A stretch of DNA of 64,000 nt from Asterella californica (GCA_036924285.1 JAYKYS010000011.1:1178001-1242000); one strand, 5' to 3'; shown: positions 41,886-54,124, numbered from the stretch's first letter. Program-made: numbers and translations. The notes: generated from the letters alone by a model not told the origin.

Positions 41886-44258
41886 ATGGCCAACCAAGGA
41901 TCATCAAGTGGAGGTGCTGCTGCTGCTCAGCAACCTGTTCAGGTTGATGCTGCTACGATGAAGATGTTCCAAGCTTTTTCCATGTTCATGCAGCAGCAGC
42001 AGAGCACAGAGAGGAAGGAGGTATTAGCAACCAAGGCGTTGCAATCTGTGGTGCATCAGATGGACCAGTTCAAGGGTACAGATATTTCCAAGTATGTGCG
42101 ATACTATGCTAGGGAGATGGAGGTGAACAAGGTACCTGAGAAGGAGATGGTGGAGAACTTTGAACTTGCTGTTGTCCCTGAGATTCGTGGGCGTGTGAAG
42201 GAGCTCAAGCAGCAGCAAGGACAGAGTTGGGAGAGCTTTATGCGCGCTTTGAAGGAGGAGTACTACACTGAAGATTCAGAGAGGGTGACCAAGAGAACGT
42301 TCTTGGAGTGGGTGGTTAAGCCCAACAAAGATTTGTCTGTAAATGAGTTGTTAAGGGAATTTGATCGTCAGTATGCTCAGCTTTCTAGGACAGAAAAGCT
42401 TACATTAGAGGTGGAGAAGACCGAGCTTTTCCTACAAGCAGCGGACGTGACTATTCAGGAGAAGCTTGAGCTGTTGCTGGAAGACAAGAGTGAGGAGAGA
42501 GGATTGAAGACTGACTGGAAGGAGGTTGAAGAGGCTGTTTCTTTGTTGACCAAGAGACAGAGAAGAAGGGACAAGGTGGTGGTAAGTGAAGCAGCACCTC
42601 TGATAATTCCTGTCAAGCAGTTGCCTACTAAGCCCGCTTTGGTAGTTGCTAGAGAGGAAGACTTACCGCTTGATGAGTTGATTAAGGGTATGAAGGAGCT
42701 TAAGCTTAAGCTCACTAGGTTAGAAGAGAAGGAGCAGAATGTACAGCCTGCTATGCAGAGACCTCAAATGAGAGAAGGCTTTGTTCATCGTTGTATATGG
42801 TGTGATAGCCTAGACCATGTAAGAAGAGATTGTGGGGAGTTTTCAGATGCATTGAGGAAGGATCTTATCTTCTTCAAAGATGGTAAGATCCATTTGAGAG
42901 AGACTGGGATGATGCTGGGAACCAACTTTGGCAAGGGTGGTATGAAGAGACTTGTGAATGATATATCAGCATCACATGCTGTTTCTCTTGTGAATGCTGC
43001 TACATGTGGAGTGAAAGTGGAGATGGAGAGAGAGAAAGGGACTACTGGGTTGTGGTCTGATGTAGTGCGGTCCGTAGCTAGAACAGAGCTAGACAAGGAT
43101 GTGCTACGGAGGGTTGGCAACTCAATTCGAGAAACTACAGGATGGAATGACCCTGTGGACACTATGTCAGTGCATGCTTATGTTGCAAGAAGTCAGCATG
43201 AAACTCTACTAGAAGAAAAACGCAGGAGAGAGGATGCAGGTGAGGCTTCTACAGCCAAACGACCTGCTACAAGGAGTGAAAGGGCTAGACCAGAGGCAAG
43301 GCATGAGACAACACCTACTCGGGAGGAGACTATGGAGGATCTACCACCTACAACACCAAAGGAGAAGGAGAGAAGCAAGGAGAAGGGTAAGATGCCTGCA
43401 TATAAACTTCAGTCTGACATTGAGATTGCTACAGACTTGAAGCAGGTGTTAGAGAACCGTATCTTGAATGGAAAGGTTGAGTTTACTCTTGGTGAGATTC
43501 TTGGGATAGCAAAGCGTGAGTTCCATGAGGTTATCATAGATATTATCAAGAGGAAACGTCAGATTTTGGGTGAAGCAGCTACGCTTAACGCTCTAGGGAC
43601 CAAACTGTCAGAAGATGAGGAAGATGAGATTGCTGGTTATTGCTCTCAAGTATCAGAGGGAAGATCAGATCAGCATGTGAGGTTTGAAGATGAGGTGGAA
43701 GCGTCGCAAAAGAGCCATTATTCTCACAACCATTGGGCGAGAGCAACCACAGAGACCTTAGTGAAGCTGGGAGATCTAGAGGAACCTGTGGTGGCATTGA
43801 TTGATCACGGCTCAGAGATTAATCTGATGTCTAAGGAGCTGTACAAGCGTGGGAGGTGGCCCATAGACACCAACCATGGGTGGCTTAACCGTGCTGCCAA
43901 CAACCAGCGGGGAGAACTCTATGGTGCTTGCCCCAACATCAAGGTAACTGTGGGTGACATCAGTGATGTTCAGAATTTCTTTGTACAAGACATGTCAACC
44001 TATCCTATCATTCTAGGGCAGCCTTACATTACTGTTGTTAGAATGGAGACACGAGTTATGGATGATGGTTCAGCCTATGCTAGGATACGTAGTAGAGACG
44101 GCAAAAGAGCTGTTCAGTTTTTGACCGTTGCTGCAGAACATGAGAGGAATCGTGATAGCTTGAGAGACCGTCCACTACCTAAGATTACTCAGGAGTTTAG
44201 AGAGTCTAGGGGTTTTGGCAGAGTACCATTGAAGAGCGAGACTTCAACGGTACAGTAG
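41886..44258 (+). CDS. C gag-protease protein (790 residues)
   Basis: The first ATG after the leader opens an uninterrupted frame. The N-terminus is Ala/Gln-rich. The gag domain covers about residues 40-240 (DISKYVRYYAREME, EDSERVTKRTFLEWV, LREFDRQYAQL). A zinc knuckle, CIWCDSLDHVRRDC, is near 302-315. A basic, Glu/Lys/Arg-rich linker spans about 440-510, and KREFHEVIIDIIKRKR lies near 545. The retropepsin motif ALIDHGSEINLMS (Asp-His-Gly in place of Asp-Ser-Gly) is near 638, with ILGQPYITVVRMETRVMDDG near 714. It ends with TAG at 44256-44258. Its relatives in D show the same arrangement. It looks expressible. Confidence 0.9.
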   Translation: MANQGSSSGGAAAAQQPVQVDAATMKMFQAFSMFMQQQQSTERKEVLATKALQSVVHQMDQFKGTDISKYVRYYAREMEVNKVPEKEMVENFELAVVPEIRGRVKELKQQQGQSWESFMRALKEEYYTEDSERVTKRTFLEWVVKPNKDLSVNELLREFDRQYAQLSRTEKLTLEVEKTELFLQAADVTIQEKLELLLEDKSEERGLKTDWKEVEEAVSLLTKRQRRRDKVVVSEAAPLIIPVKQLPTKPALVVAREEDLPLDELIKGMKELKLKLTRLEEKEQNVQPAMQRPQMREGFVHRCIWCDSLDHVRRDCGEFSDALRKDLIFFKDGKIHLRETGMMLGTNFGKGGMKRLVNDISASHAVSLVNAATCGVKVEMEREKGTTGLWSDVVRSVARTELDKDVLRRVGNSIRETTGWNDPVDTMSVHAYVARSQHETLLEEKRRREDAGEASTAKRPATRSERARPEARHETTPTREETMEDLPPTTPKEKERSKEKGKMPAYKLQSDIEIATDLKQVLENRILNGKVEFTLGEILGIAKREFHEVIIDIIKRKRQILGEAATLNALGTKLSEDEEDEIAGYCSQVSEGRSDQHVRFEDEVEASQKSHYSHNHWARATTETLVKLGDLEEPVVALIDHGSEINLMSKELYKRGRWPIDTNHGWLNRAANNQRGELYGACPNIKVTVGDISDVQNFFVQDMSTYPIILGQPYITVVRMETRVMDDGSAYARIRSRDGKRAVQFLTVAAEHERNRDSLRDRPLPKITQEFRESRGFGRVPLKSETSTVQ

Positions 44259-44289
44259 AGATAGGATTCTCGCCTGATCCACTAGCTTC

Positions 44290-47200
44290 TTGGGATTGAC
44301 GTCATGTGGATCAGTATGTTATAGGAAGGTTGAGAATCTGAAGAGGTTTGAGAGACAACATGTGAAGTATGTACAGCAATCTTTGTGGGATAGTGGAGAG
44401 TTAGCAGGAGATGAATACATATCTGGAGTGTTTGAAGAGCAGTATTTGGTAGATACTATAGGAGAGTTGAAATCTATATTAGAAAGCTCTACAGATGATG
44501 TAGATAGAGTGGTGAGAGTGAGCTCCAAGGAGCTTTATGATGTTATTGATAAGTTTATAGATCGGCAAGAGGTGTATGTGGAGACCAAGTACAAGTCAGT
44601 GGCAAAGAAAGTCAAACCAGTGGCTTTGCCTTTGCCACTCGATTACAATCAGAAGATGGAGCAAGCTGCACGAGAACCGACGCTTAGAGGGCCGAGAAGA
44701 ATTGGGCACCAGTTTACAGAAACAACACTGAAGGACCTGAGGATTGGAGGTGATGGATTTCTTACTGAGCAAGAGAAGGAGAGCTTCAGGGAGATGCTAT
44801 CTAGGCATGGTAAGGCGTTTGCGTTTGAGTCACATGAAGTAGGATGTGTAGATCCAAGTGTAGTTGCACCTATGGTAATCTTTACTATACCGCATGTGCC
44901 TTGGAATCTACGTCCTATCCCTGTACCTAGAGCTCATCTACCGAAGTTGATAGACTTGCTCAATGAGAGGATTAGGATGGGTATCTTGGAACCATCCATA
45001 GCTCCCTACTCTAGCAGATGGTTTACTGTTCCGAAGAAGAGTGGAGCTTTGAGATTCATTCAAGATATGCAGCCAGTTAACAAGGTGACTATCAGGAATA
45101 TGGGTATAGGACCTATTGTAGACGAGTTTGCAGAGGCTTTTGCTGGTCGTGCTATCTATTCAATGGGAGACTTATATTCAGGTTACGATCAGTTTCAGTT
45201 ATCCTCTGAGAGTAGAGACTTGACTACAATGAGGACACCTTTGGGGTTACTAAGGATGTGCACCTTGCCACAAGGTGCTACCAATTCTGTAGCACATATG
45301 ATGAATGGCATGAATAAAGTTTTGAGGGATTTCATTCCTGAAAAAACTATGCCATTCCTTGATGATGTGCCGATCAAAGGGTGTGATGAGGAGGAGAAGA
45401 ATGAGGTAATGGATCAGAGGGGGTGCCGTAAGTTTGTTGCAGATCACATAGCTGATTGTGATAAGATACTGAGTCGACTGGAGGAGGTTCATTTGACTTT
45501 ATCAGGAGCAAAGTCTGTATTTGGAGAACAGGAGGTGTTAATAGTGGGACATCTGTGTGGATCTTATGGTCGGAAACCTTGTCCAAACAAGGTTGATGCC
45601 ATCCGAAGGATGAAGGAGACATGTGGATCGGTTACTGAGGTGAGAAGGTTTCTAGGTGCATGTGTGTTTTATCATATATGGATTCCACACTTTGCACATG
45701 TAGCAGATCCGTTGTACAAGTTGCTGAGGAAGGGGTAGAGATTTCAGTGGCAAGAGGAGCAAAGCGAGTCTATGAAGAAGTTGAAGGATCTGTTGTCTTC
45801 ACCACCAACTCTACGGAAGGTAACATATGAGTTGGGCAGACCTGTTATCCTTACTGTTGATACTAGTCCTATTGGCATTGGATGGGCTATAGGACAAGAT
45901 GATAAAGATGGAAATAGATATGTGGTGCGTTTTGGTGCTAAGGTCTTAAGTTCACGGCAGAGAGACTACCCTCAGGTCAAGAGAGAGCTATGGGGAGTAG
46001 TTACTGCGATGAAGAGTGATAAGGAATACTTGATAGGAGCACCTGTGGTTGTGGAGACAGATTGTTTACCTCTCTTAGGAATGATCACTAGCTGTACAAC
46101 TCCAGATATTGCTATGTTGAGGTGGATAGCATATATCAAGTCCTTGAACCCAGAGTTTAGACATATTGCAGGAAAAGACAATCCTGTGGCAGATATGTTA
46201 TCAAGGGCTAGGTACTACGGTGAGAAGGAAATGATAGATGATCAGGAGGATGTGGGAACAGAGTTCTATTCTAGTGCTCTTGCTAGAAGGGATAGAAGCT
46301 GTTTTGCAGCTCCATTGGAGTTATTTGAGGAAACTATGTACGATGGCGAGTGGTTGGATCTTGGGCGCTATTTGAGTTCATTGGAAAGGCAAGAAGGCTG
46401 GTCTGATGCAGATTTCAAGAGGATCCGTAGAACAGCTTATGGGTACTTTTTATATGGAGGACATCTATGGAAGCACCCTAAGCTACAAGGAGGTGTACCA
46501 CAGCGGGTGGTATGTGACCTAGAATTGCAGCAGAAGCTGATCAAGGAGTTCCATGAGAGTCTATGGGCCGGTCATAGAGGAGTTTGGGCTACATTTGCCA
46601 AGATAAAGGAGAAGTACTGGTGGAAGGGTATGTATAAGGATGTAGTGCAGTTTGTTTCATCCTGTATACCTTGCCAGATGTATTCCAACGTACGTCATCG
46701 TGATGGATTGCATCCTACTTATCCTTTAGCCATTCATTACAAATGGGTAGTTGATCTGGTAACTATGCCATTTGGACTTGGACAAATGAGGTATCTAGTC
46801 TTGGCTAGAGAAGATCTATCTAACCAAGTCGAAGGCCGTGCCTTGAGGACGAAGACCACTGCTAGTGTCTGCCGCTTTCTACTTGAAGATGTTATTTGTA
46901 GATATGGGTGTGTGGGAAAGATTACTGCAGATAGGGGTGAGCTGGATTCACAAGAAGCAGTTGAGTTCTTCAAGCGATTGGGAATCAAGTTGGCGTTAAC
47001 CACTGCTTACAATCCTGAAGGGAATGGCAAGAGCGAAAGAGGTCATCCGCCAATCATCAAAGCTTTGGTAAAAGCTTGCAAGGGTAAGATCCGTGAATGG
47101 CCTAGACTGCTACCGTTTGCTTTATGGGCAGACCGTACAACTCATAGTACCGTTACAGGTTACATGCCAGCAGAATTGATACTAGGACAGAAACCTGTGA

Positions 47201-47700
47201 TGCCGATTGAGGAGGTTGTGCCTACTTGGAATGTTTTGCCATGGGAAGATGGTAGAAGTACGGAGGATCTTCTTGCATTAAGGATCCAGCAGTTAGAACG
47301 AAGACCTGAGGATGTTGCCAAAGCTGTGGAGAGGTTGAAGACTGCTAGAGAGAGAAACAAAGGCAGATTTGATAGAACGCATAGATTACGACCCAAACCA
47401 GTTAAAGAAGGTGATTGGGTGTTAGTCTATGATAGTAGTCTTGATAATCAGCATAGCACTATCAGGAAGTTCTCCAAGAGATGGTTTGGACCTTATGTGG
47501 TGTTAGAAGTTTATGATAATGCCACATACTCCTTGAGAGAGTTAGATGGTGCAGTGCTCAAGGTACCAGTCGCAGGAAAGAGAATCAAGCTCTTTAAAAG
47601 GAGAGGAGAGGATTGGAACGTTGCAGAGTTTACAGAGGATGAAGCTGAAGACTCAATGCAGGTTGAAGATGAGTTTGAAGCCGAAGCTGAAGAGTCTTGA
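44290..47700 (+). pseudogene. C pol (RT, RNase H, integrase) with one in-frame TAG
   Basis: The frame lies in a different phase from gag and is preceded by TGA at 44275-44277, so it has no obvious start. RT motifs: FTVPKKSGALRFIQDMQPVN, LYSGYDQFQL, LPQGATNSVAHMM, and FLDDVPIKG (about 45357-45383; FLDD at the active site). A single TAG (45736-45738) separates LYKLLRKG from FQWQEEQ. RNase H begins ILTVDTSPIGIGWAIG, and integrase has the zinc region (HRGVW to CIPCQ), WVVDLVTMPFG, ITADRGE and NGKSERG, then RWFGPYVVLEVYDNATYSL. An acidic tail ends the frame. Apart from the TAG and the gag-pol junction it is intact. It may be a single nonsense mutation or a suppressed stop. Confidence 0.85.
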
Positions 47701-47746
47701 TCTGGATGGCACATACCGGAGGATGTGCAGGTTCAGAGGGGGTGGA

Positions 47747-49028
47747 TGTCGCGCTACTTGGCGGCTACGTGTTATATTTCTACTCCGACGCTTGAGTTTA
47801 GTAGTTCTAGAAGTTAGCTTATATTACTTCTAGCCGCTTATGTATATGTTTGACACCTTTGCATACGGTGTTATCACTATTTTGAGTCTTAGTAGGTTGA
47901 TTACCATGTTGATAGGGCTTAAGCTCATGGGTTGTATTTGCGTGTCGCCCATGCACGCTTTCTAGCTGATTTAAGTTATTTTTCGGGGCTGCGTGTCGTT
48001 TTAAGTAATTTAAGTTTTACGCTGTCACTCTAGGGGGCTTGATGTGGTAGCCTATGAGTAAAACTAAGTTGCCACGTGGTTTAGGGTACTAAAGGACAAC
48101 CAAGTGGAGCTATGAACTCCCATTGGTCTGTTTTTGTCTTTTGTTAAACCCTAAATTTAGAAACAGAGCTCTAGAGTGGAGTTCGAGCATTTGGTAGGGG
48201 ATCTTCGAAATCTGAGGGCACAGGGAGAGAGGTCTCGTCATGCCAAGCACTTCCAGTGAAAATTTCGATCGATTTGAGTCAATAAAGACGGAGTTATGAG
48301 CAATTGAAGTTCGGATTGTGTCAAAACTGAATCATTCTTGTTGGATTTAGGGTTTTCAGTGTCATTCGCAGCAGATTTGAGGAAATTGCTTCAAAACTTC
48401 GAGGTTGTGTTCTCCGCCAGCAGGGCTACGATTTCACAAAAAGTTTCATATCGATTGAGCAACTGAGTAATTCAGGGCGGCCGCTGAAGCTGAGGGGGTC
48501 TGAAAAGCTCTTAATCTAGAGCAGCGACTTCAGAGGAGGAGATCTGCAGTTCTGTGAACATTCAGGAGTCCCAACTTCACAGGGATGATCAGCACCCTGT
48601 AGACTGCAAATCCTGTAAGAAACTTTGAAATTGATCGAGCCAAACTCCTGTTATAGGTTGAAATAGCCAGCTAGGTACCAGAAATTGCCGTAGTTTTCTT
48701 GCTCAAAACTTTTCTGTTCATATCTCCGTGTCAGAATTTGATCTCAGGCTGAAATTTCGCCTGTGAGTTCAGTAGTACCTCATTTGCATGTAGGGGAAGT
48801 TTGGAAGTCTAAACCTTCATAGTTTTCTTCTCCGTGAGTGTCAAAGTTCACCGCCGGATCCTATTACTGCCAGCTAGACCTGAATTTCGCTCTCTGAGCA
48901 TATTACTAGATCTTAAACATCTGTGTGAGTGTTTATAGCCCTATTGTGACCTGAAAGCCAACCTCTTGAGTGAACAACCACAGCCAGAAGTCCGGTGCTT
49001 TCCTAGGTAGACGGATTACACTCCGACA
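47747..49028 (+). repeat. C 3' LTR
   Basis: Partner of 40529-41810, preceded by the polypurine tract AGAGGGGGTGGA (47735-47746). The 3' end CTCCGACA is followed directly by the ACGT target duplication and A3 gag text. Confidence 0.93.
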
Positions 49029-50574
49029 ACGTACTGCATTCCAAGTCACTGCCGTAGATGCTTCAATCTGCGCCACACCAGCCATGAAGTCGAAGTCATC
49101 TCCTTCCTCATAAGACGTGGAAGCCTCTGTTATACCAGATCTCCGGTAAGCCGTAGCCACGCTAGCTATCCTCTGCTCCAACTGCTCAATCCGAGCAACC
49201 ATACCTGCTTCCGACATCGTAGCAGACGGTGGATCGACTGGTCTTCTCTCTGGTGCTGGATCTCTACCTCCAGCTCGATCACCACGGCCTCCCTGAGCTC
49301 CTCGGCCTCGTCTCGATCAGCCTTTCCTTGCCGTAGCTCGAGGTGGAGATGAAAACAACAATCACTATTGTGACCTGGTCGTCAGCAATGCTCACACTGC
49401 CTAGGCACCGCTTGAGACGTCCTAGATATCTCATAACCACCTCTTCTCTGTGGACAGTCCTTCTACTGATGAGGACCATCACACGTCCAGCATAGAGACT
49501 GCTGACTAGAGAAGGACGGCATGAGCTTCTGCCCACCATATCCTCCAACACCTCCTTGGGATCGTGATTGCTCTGCAAGATCCTTACCACCACCATCAAC
49601 ACACTGTTACGTAACTTGTGATCCTCGAGAAGAGGTGGTCGCTCCATGTGGTGTCTCTTTGCTGAACTCAGCAACCACCATCCTCTCCTCCACCATGTTG
49701 AGCTCAATCTGCTCAGCCAGATCAAAGACAATCGCCAATGTCAGAGTTGTGTCTCTAAGAAGAGTTGCATCTCTAACTCTCCTACGCAGCGCTCGGTCTA
49801 GTATCCATACAAGAACTGGACTGCATGTACTTTCGTCACCCCTTGGTAACGCTGATCAACGGCCTCATGCGAGTAAACGCCTCGTATAAGCTCTCCCCAG
49901 TCTTTCGCTGGAACTCTTGCAGACTCCTCAACTTGTCGGTCCGCACATCATGATAGTTCTTCCTCAAACACTGGAAGAACTGAACCACGGGGTTAAACCC
50001 TGGTGGTATCCCGCTCACACTACCACAAGCTCCACTACTAGTGGACGCACCGCTGGTAGTAGGTACTCCGTCACCTATGGATGTACCACTACTACTGGCA
50101 TCCGAACTCGTAGGTGCTACGTCTCTCAAAGATCTCCACAACTCAATCTCCACAATGTAGTCTCGCCTGAACTCATGATAATCATCCATCGACGGTCCCT
50201 CCAAGTGTTAGAACAAACCCTTCTATACCATGAAAGGTGTAAACAGTTGTGAGTTTCGCATCTATTGCAGATCGCATCAACTGTCAAACTCTTGGATGAA
50301 GTCATCTAGCTCAATGAGACCCATTGTACTTGAATATCGTCGAGACCCCTTTGTGGCCCCCATAGATCTCGTCCATGTCCCACAACAACGATGTGGTGAC
50401 ACTAGACTCACCATCAGAAAACGCACTGTCTACATCTGACTCGTCCTCTAGAACAATTGACGACAGTGGTGTATGTAGTCGGTACCTCACCACACTCCGT
50501 GTATACCCACTATCCAAGAAGTCCCCACCAGAACCTCTCGAGAACTCCGTGATGATAGAATCTCGATAACACAC
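49029..50574 (-). pseudogene. A3 gag, frame-broken
   Basis: It is collinear with A2 gag. The start is 50574-50311 (EDESDVDSAFSDGE, LLWDMDEIYG), then a frameshift; 50204-49836 has MDDYHEFRRDYIVEIELW, VVQFFQCLRKNYHDVRTDKL and ESLYEAFTRMRPLISVT. The knuckle CEHC, stop, RPGHNSDCC is at about 49410-49365, and 49217-49029 has FDFMAGVAQIEAS up to the C insertion. A2 has an extra segment (QYWSPNYVS and following) after EIELW that is not in A3. Confidence 0.75.
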
Positions 50575-51287
50575 TTTCCAACCAGAATGTCGAAATCCTC
50601 ATCACCACCGTAACCACCACTTGCATAACCTCGCTCCTATTGAGTTCACTTATCCTCTACTAGGACGGTCAAGATAAGGATAACATATACCTGCCATCCT
50701 CACAGACAGCCTCTCACGATCTGTTGGTCATCAATTCCAACCGCACCGTGAGAGAAACAAAAGTAGTCTGACTGATACGTAACTACTATCTCACTATCGA
50801 CAGCACACTGGAGTGAACTTACTCCAAAAATCAAACGCCAACACAAGCAAACGCGGCGCACAAACATGAAGTAGAATATGGAGAGATTCCAACCACAAGA
50901 AGTCCAAACGATAATCCTCCACACTCAAGTATTCACATAAAGAGAAACCTAGTCCGACTCGGACTGACGTCTCTTCTTCGATGATCACATGCACAAAATA
51001 TGATCATCAACTATCATAACTGGTACTTAAGATCACTAACTAGATGTCCACACCTCTAGTAGCTCCAAAACTATCTCCGTGATAGCTCTACTAGCTCACC
51101 CAAGATAACTGCCACCAATTGCCTTCATACCTTCTCTACGATATAGACAAACACTACCACAACTATAGCTTCCCCCTAATACTGTGGGGTCGTCCTACCA
51201 CCCCTCTAGGAACATGCGAGAAGATCTCCTACTACCTTAAACAAGTCCATAAGTACTTACACGCATCTCTGTAAGAGACCAAGAGTT

Positions 51288-51370
51288 ATTGTCTAGTGGT
51301 AAAGCCAAAGTTAAGACTACAGAGTTAAGTGTGCAAGTCCAAAAATAGTGTTGGGATGGGTGACCTACTA
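51288..51370 (+). promoter_or_regulatory. tRNA-like A box and 5S rRNA-like module in A3, antisense
   Basis: Plus strand: TATTGTCTAGTGGTA (51288-51301), then AGAGTTAAGTGTGCAAGTCC (51321-51340) and AGTGTTGGGATGGGTGACCT (51347-51366). Here AGTTAAG.GTGC matches 5S rRNA better than in A1. The A3 copy of element A stops within a few bases of this module, at 51371. Confidence 0.65.
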
Positions 51371-51394
51371 ACTAATTGTAAGTAACAACCTTAA

Positions 51395-51570
51395 CTACTT
51401 CGGTTGGTATCAATCATCAATCTACTAGAGTTTGGGAATATATCAACGCTCTTCTTCAAGCTCGAATCTACATCTTGTACTCTTAGACAATGTCTGAAAG
51501 CATCAAACTTATCTCTAGGCAACACCCTAGTAAAGATATCGGCAACATGATCTCCTATATTCACCTAATT
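51395..51570 (-). pseudogene. Ty1/copia RNase H C-terminal fragment
   Basis: Minus-strand text reads HVADIFTRVLPRDKFDAFRH, then CLRVQDVDSS and a terminal stretch to a stop. This is the conserved end of copia polyproteins (ADIFTK.LPR.KF..FR..L). Nothing of the preceding domains remains, so it is a short scrap of an old copia element. It is the only copia sign seen in the window. Confidence 0.8.
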
Positions 51571-54124
51571 AAGCTCAATCTCTTATATCTCGACCGTTAG
51601 TGGTCAGATTTGGTGGTTCTTGATGCCATTGGAGTCATAGGGCTAACCCACCATTAGGATTTCTCTTGTACTCATCTATAATATATACATGGAGAGACAA
51701 AGTCTCTCTCCTCTCATTCCTATTTACTTCATTGTCTACTTACTCTCTCCTCTTGGAGTGTCTTCCTCGTAGCATTGATTTTTTCACATCGACAGGATGG
51801 CTACAGATAACATCCTCAGAAGATGCATCGGATCTAGAGATCCATGTGGTTCTAAAAGCATGCCATAAGGACGACGCTAGAGGACACTTTGCAAGAGATT
51901 TGATGACTAGTAAAATTTAACTGATAGGCTATTGGTGACCTACAATAACCAGAGATTCGCACAACTAAATCAAAAGAGCCGTTATCTTCTTACGATAACA
52001 TCAACATAATTATAAGTCGATTGTGGAAACTAGAAAAGAAAGAGAGGAGGGGGGATTTTAGTTGTGTACTGTATTTTGTTGTATTAGTTGTCCGTTAGAG
52101 GAAGGAGAAACAAGTTTAGATCCAATAGTTTAGATAATGTTAATGCATAGCCTTGAAATTCGAGTACAAGCCTTTCTCCTCCTCCTGTAATCACCAAATT
52201 TTGAGTTCTTCTGTTCATTCAACTTGCTATACTGTAAAAATAAAAGACTTGGATTTCTCAGAGATCCTAATTCATTTTTCCTTTTACGTCAGTTGACTAA
52301 ATTGATCTGACTTTAGAAGAAATCCATTCATCTATAGAATTTTCGTCAACAGCTTTATGATAGAGAAGTTAGGTTTTTGTCTATCTTTTTCGCTTTTAGA
52401 AGAAAAGTTGATTAAGGGGAGTTTTGATGTACAACCTTTCCAAGAAAACCCGTATTCGGTTGTCTAGGCATGGTGTACGCCACGCTGATGCCCATATGTT
52501 TTCTTGTGATCGGAACAATCGTATTGCTCTATTACGCAGGGTTGGAGCCAGACCTTCCATAACCACTTATCTTTTATCCAGTTTTAGACCTAGCCTAATT
52601 AGATACTTACGAGCTAGTAAAAGAGAAGGCAGCCTTAAAATTGTCATGAGTTTTGAGCGTGAAAGTTCTTGTGTTCAGTTTTTCCCAGTTCTTGCAGCGA
52701 AAAAAGGTACCTGCCAACCTTTTTAGATTTTGTTCTTAAATTGATATGTAAGATATGTCTCTCTTTTTCTGATATACAGATATGCCTCTCTTTTTCTGTT
52801 TTGATAACTAGGCATGAAAACACTAAATAAACTCTCTCGTGATCTGATGTAGCTAAAGGTAGATAAACTCTGGACTGTACATACATACTCTTCAATTAGC
52901 GCCGAATAATTTGATAATTCTTTTGTTTGAGATTAGATTGCCATCAAATGGTTCTTTACATTTGTCCTTCTTCCACTAATTCACATGTTGCTCTGACAGT
53001 TAGAGATAAAAAGAAAGACTCGACTCCTATATTACTGAACTATTCCGCTTATTTTTCACTATTCTTAAGATCATAACTCAAAGTCATTTAAACATCATCT
53101 CACTTCGGTCACTACCAAACACAGCTTCAAAGAGGTAACGAACATGTTCAAAGCCTGCGTTCCCTAGACAAAAGAAACGGGCGGCTCGTAAAGTTAGAAC
53201 CTTTCTTCCGCTTCAGGGCGCGTATCAGATACAACCCAACTCATCACGTGTACTGCGTCTCGGTGCTACCCTGCCGTCTTCTCCAATAGACCAGCGGATG
53301 TTCACAGCGTAACGACCCAGATAGGGTACGGATGGACCATCAGTTACATTCCGTATCAACTCAAGGGAACTTCTAGGTAGACTCCTTCATGTTCAAGGAT
53401 AATTCAATTTGGGCAGTCGTTTAACCAGTATTTTCGCTTCACGTGGACGTTCACTTGTTGCGACGTTACTCAAAACGTGATCCCACTCATCCAGGGAACA
53501 AGCCGCTGAATCTACGAGAGTTAGGACACTGGGGGAATGAAACACCAGAATCTCTTCTCTCCCGCATACCCTTCACGTGTAATGGGCGAAAGAAGAGAAA
53601 GAGTAACTTACAATCTTAAGCCCCATAAAGCTCAACTCTTGCTACCTAGCTCACCACAACGTTTCTTCTTGTAATTTGATGAGAAACCTAATCGGAGGGA
53701 ATGATACAGAAGACGACGACTCCAAGCTATGAGACAGACAAAACGATAGCCAGCAAAATGATAGATTTAATGGCCGTCTCAGTCGAACTATGCTTACAGA
53801 TTCAGAGCCCCACAGTTTTTACCCACAACAACTACACCATGTCTCGCACCAGAGTTTAGTGTGTGAGACCCGTCTTACAACAATAGGAACACGATGGGAA
53901 AGAGTCCTCATAAGAGTTCCACTCGGAACGCCGAACTTTGCCTCCGAGTCTACTAGCTAAAGCGGATGTGGGACTCCAGTTATACCCGTACAGGATGCCA
54001 GCTTAAGGTTGTTGGAAGAAGGAACGTAAGAGACAAACTTGATACATGCGAATGAAACGTGTTCCGTCGCCGATAATGGATGGGTCAAAATGGATGTAGC
54101 TCCGCACTATTTACTGGAAGGGAA
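51571..54124. other. Gene-free stretch between the repeats and starch synthase I
   Basis: 51600-51930 may be an old copia LTR: it has TATAATATATACATGG near 51676 and a short palindrome, GGAGAGACAAAGTCTCTCTCC, at about 51691-51711, but ends are not defined. A plus-strand frame at 52424-52726 encodes a basic 100-residue protein that I do not recognise. Two near-copies of about 30 bp (AGATATG, CTCTCTTTTTCTG) lie at about 52750-52800. The remainder (52900-54124) probably includes the 3' UTR of starch synthase I. Confidence 0.4.

Larger units (their letters stand above)
40529..49028 (+). mobile_element. C: nearly full-length Ty3/gypsy retrotransposon
   Basis: Two 1282-bp LTRs (40529-41810 and 47747-49028), TGTCGC to CCGACA, differ at about five sites I noticed. 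Flanks share ACGT (40525-40528 and 49029-49032). The undisturbed A2 sequence at about 34150-34180 confirms the empty site. The interior has a gag-protease frame of 790 codons and a pol frame with one internal stop. A polypurine tract lies at 47735-47746. It is a recent insertion, slightly older than B, in A3 gag. Confidence 0.93.
37444..51371 (-). mobile_element. A3: oldest family-A copy, interrupted by C and E and truncated at both ends
   Basis: On the minus strand the remaining order is partial LTR/leader (51371-50575), gag (50574-49029), [C], protease region (40528 to about 40048), [E], protease end and linker (39268 to about 38640), methyltransferase (to 37444). The copy stops at 37444 where A2 begins, and at 51371, inside the 5S-like module, where unrelated DNA begins. 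It carries more frame breaks than A2, fitting an older insertion that received A2, C and E. Confidence 0.75.

Noticed and set aside
52424..52726. Basic 100-residue plus-strand frame, considered as an organelle-derived or small host gene
   Set aside because: I recognise no family, see no splice or promoter support, and cannot compare it with organelle genomes; mentioned only as part of the gene-free stretch.
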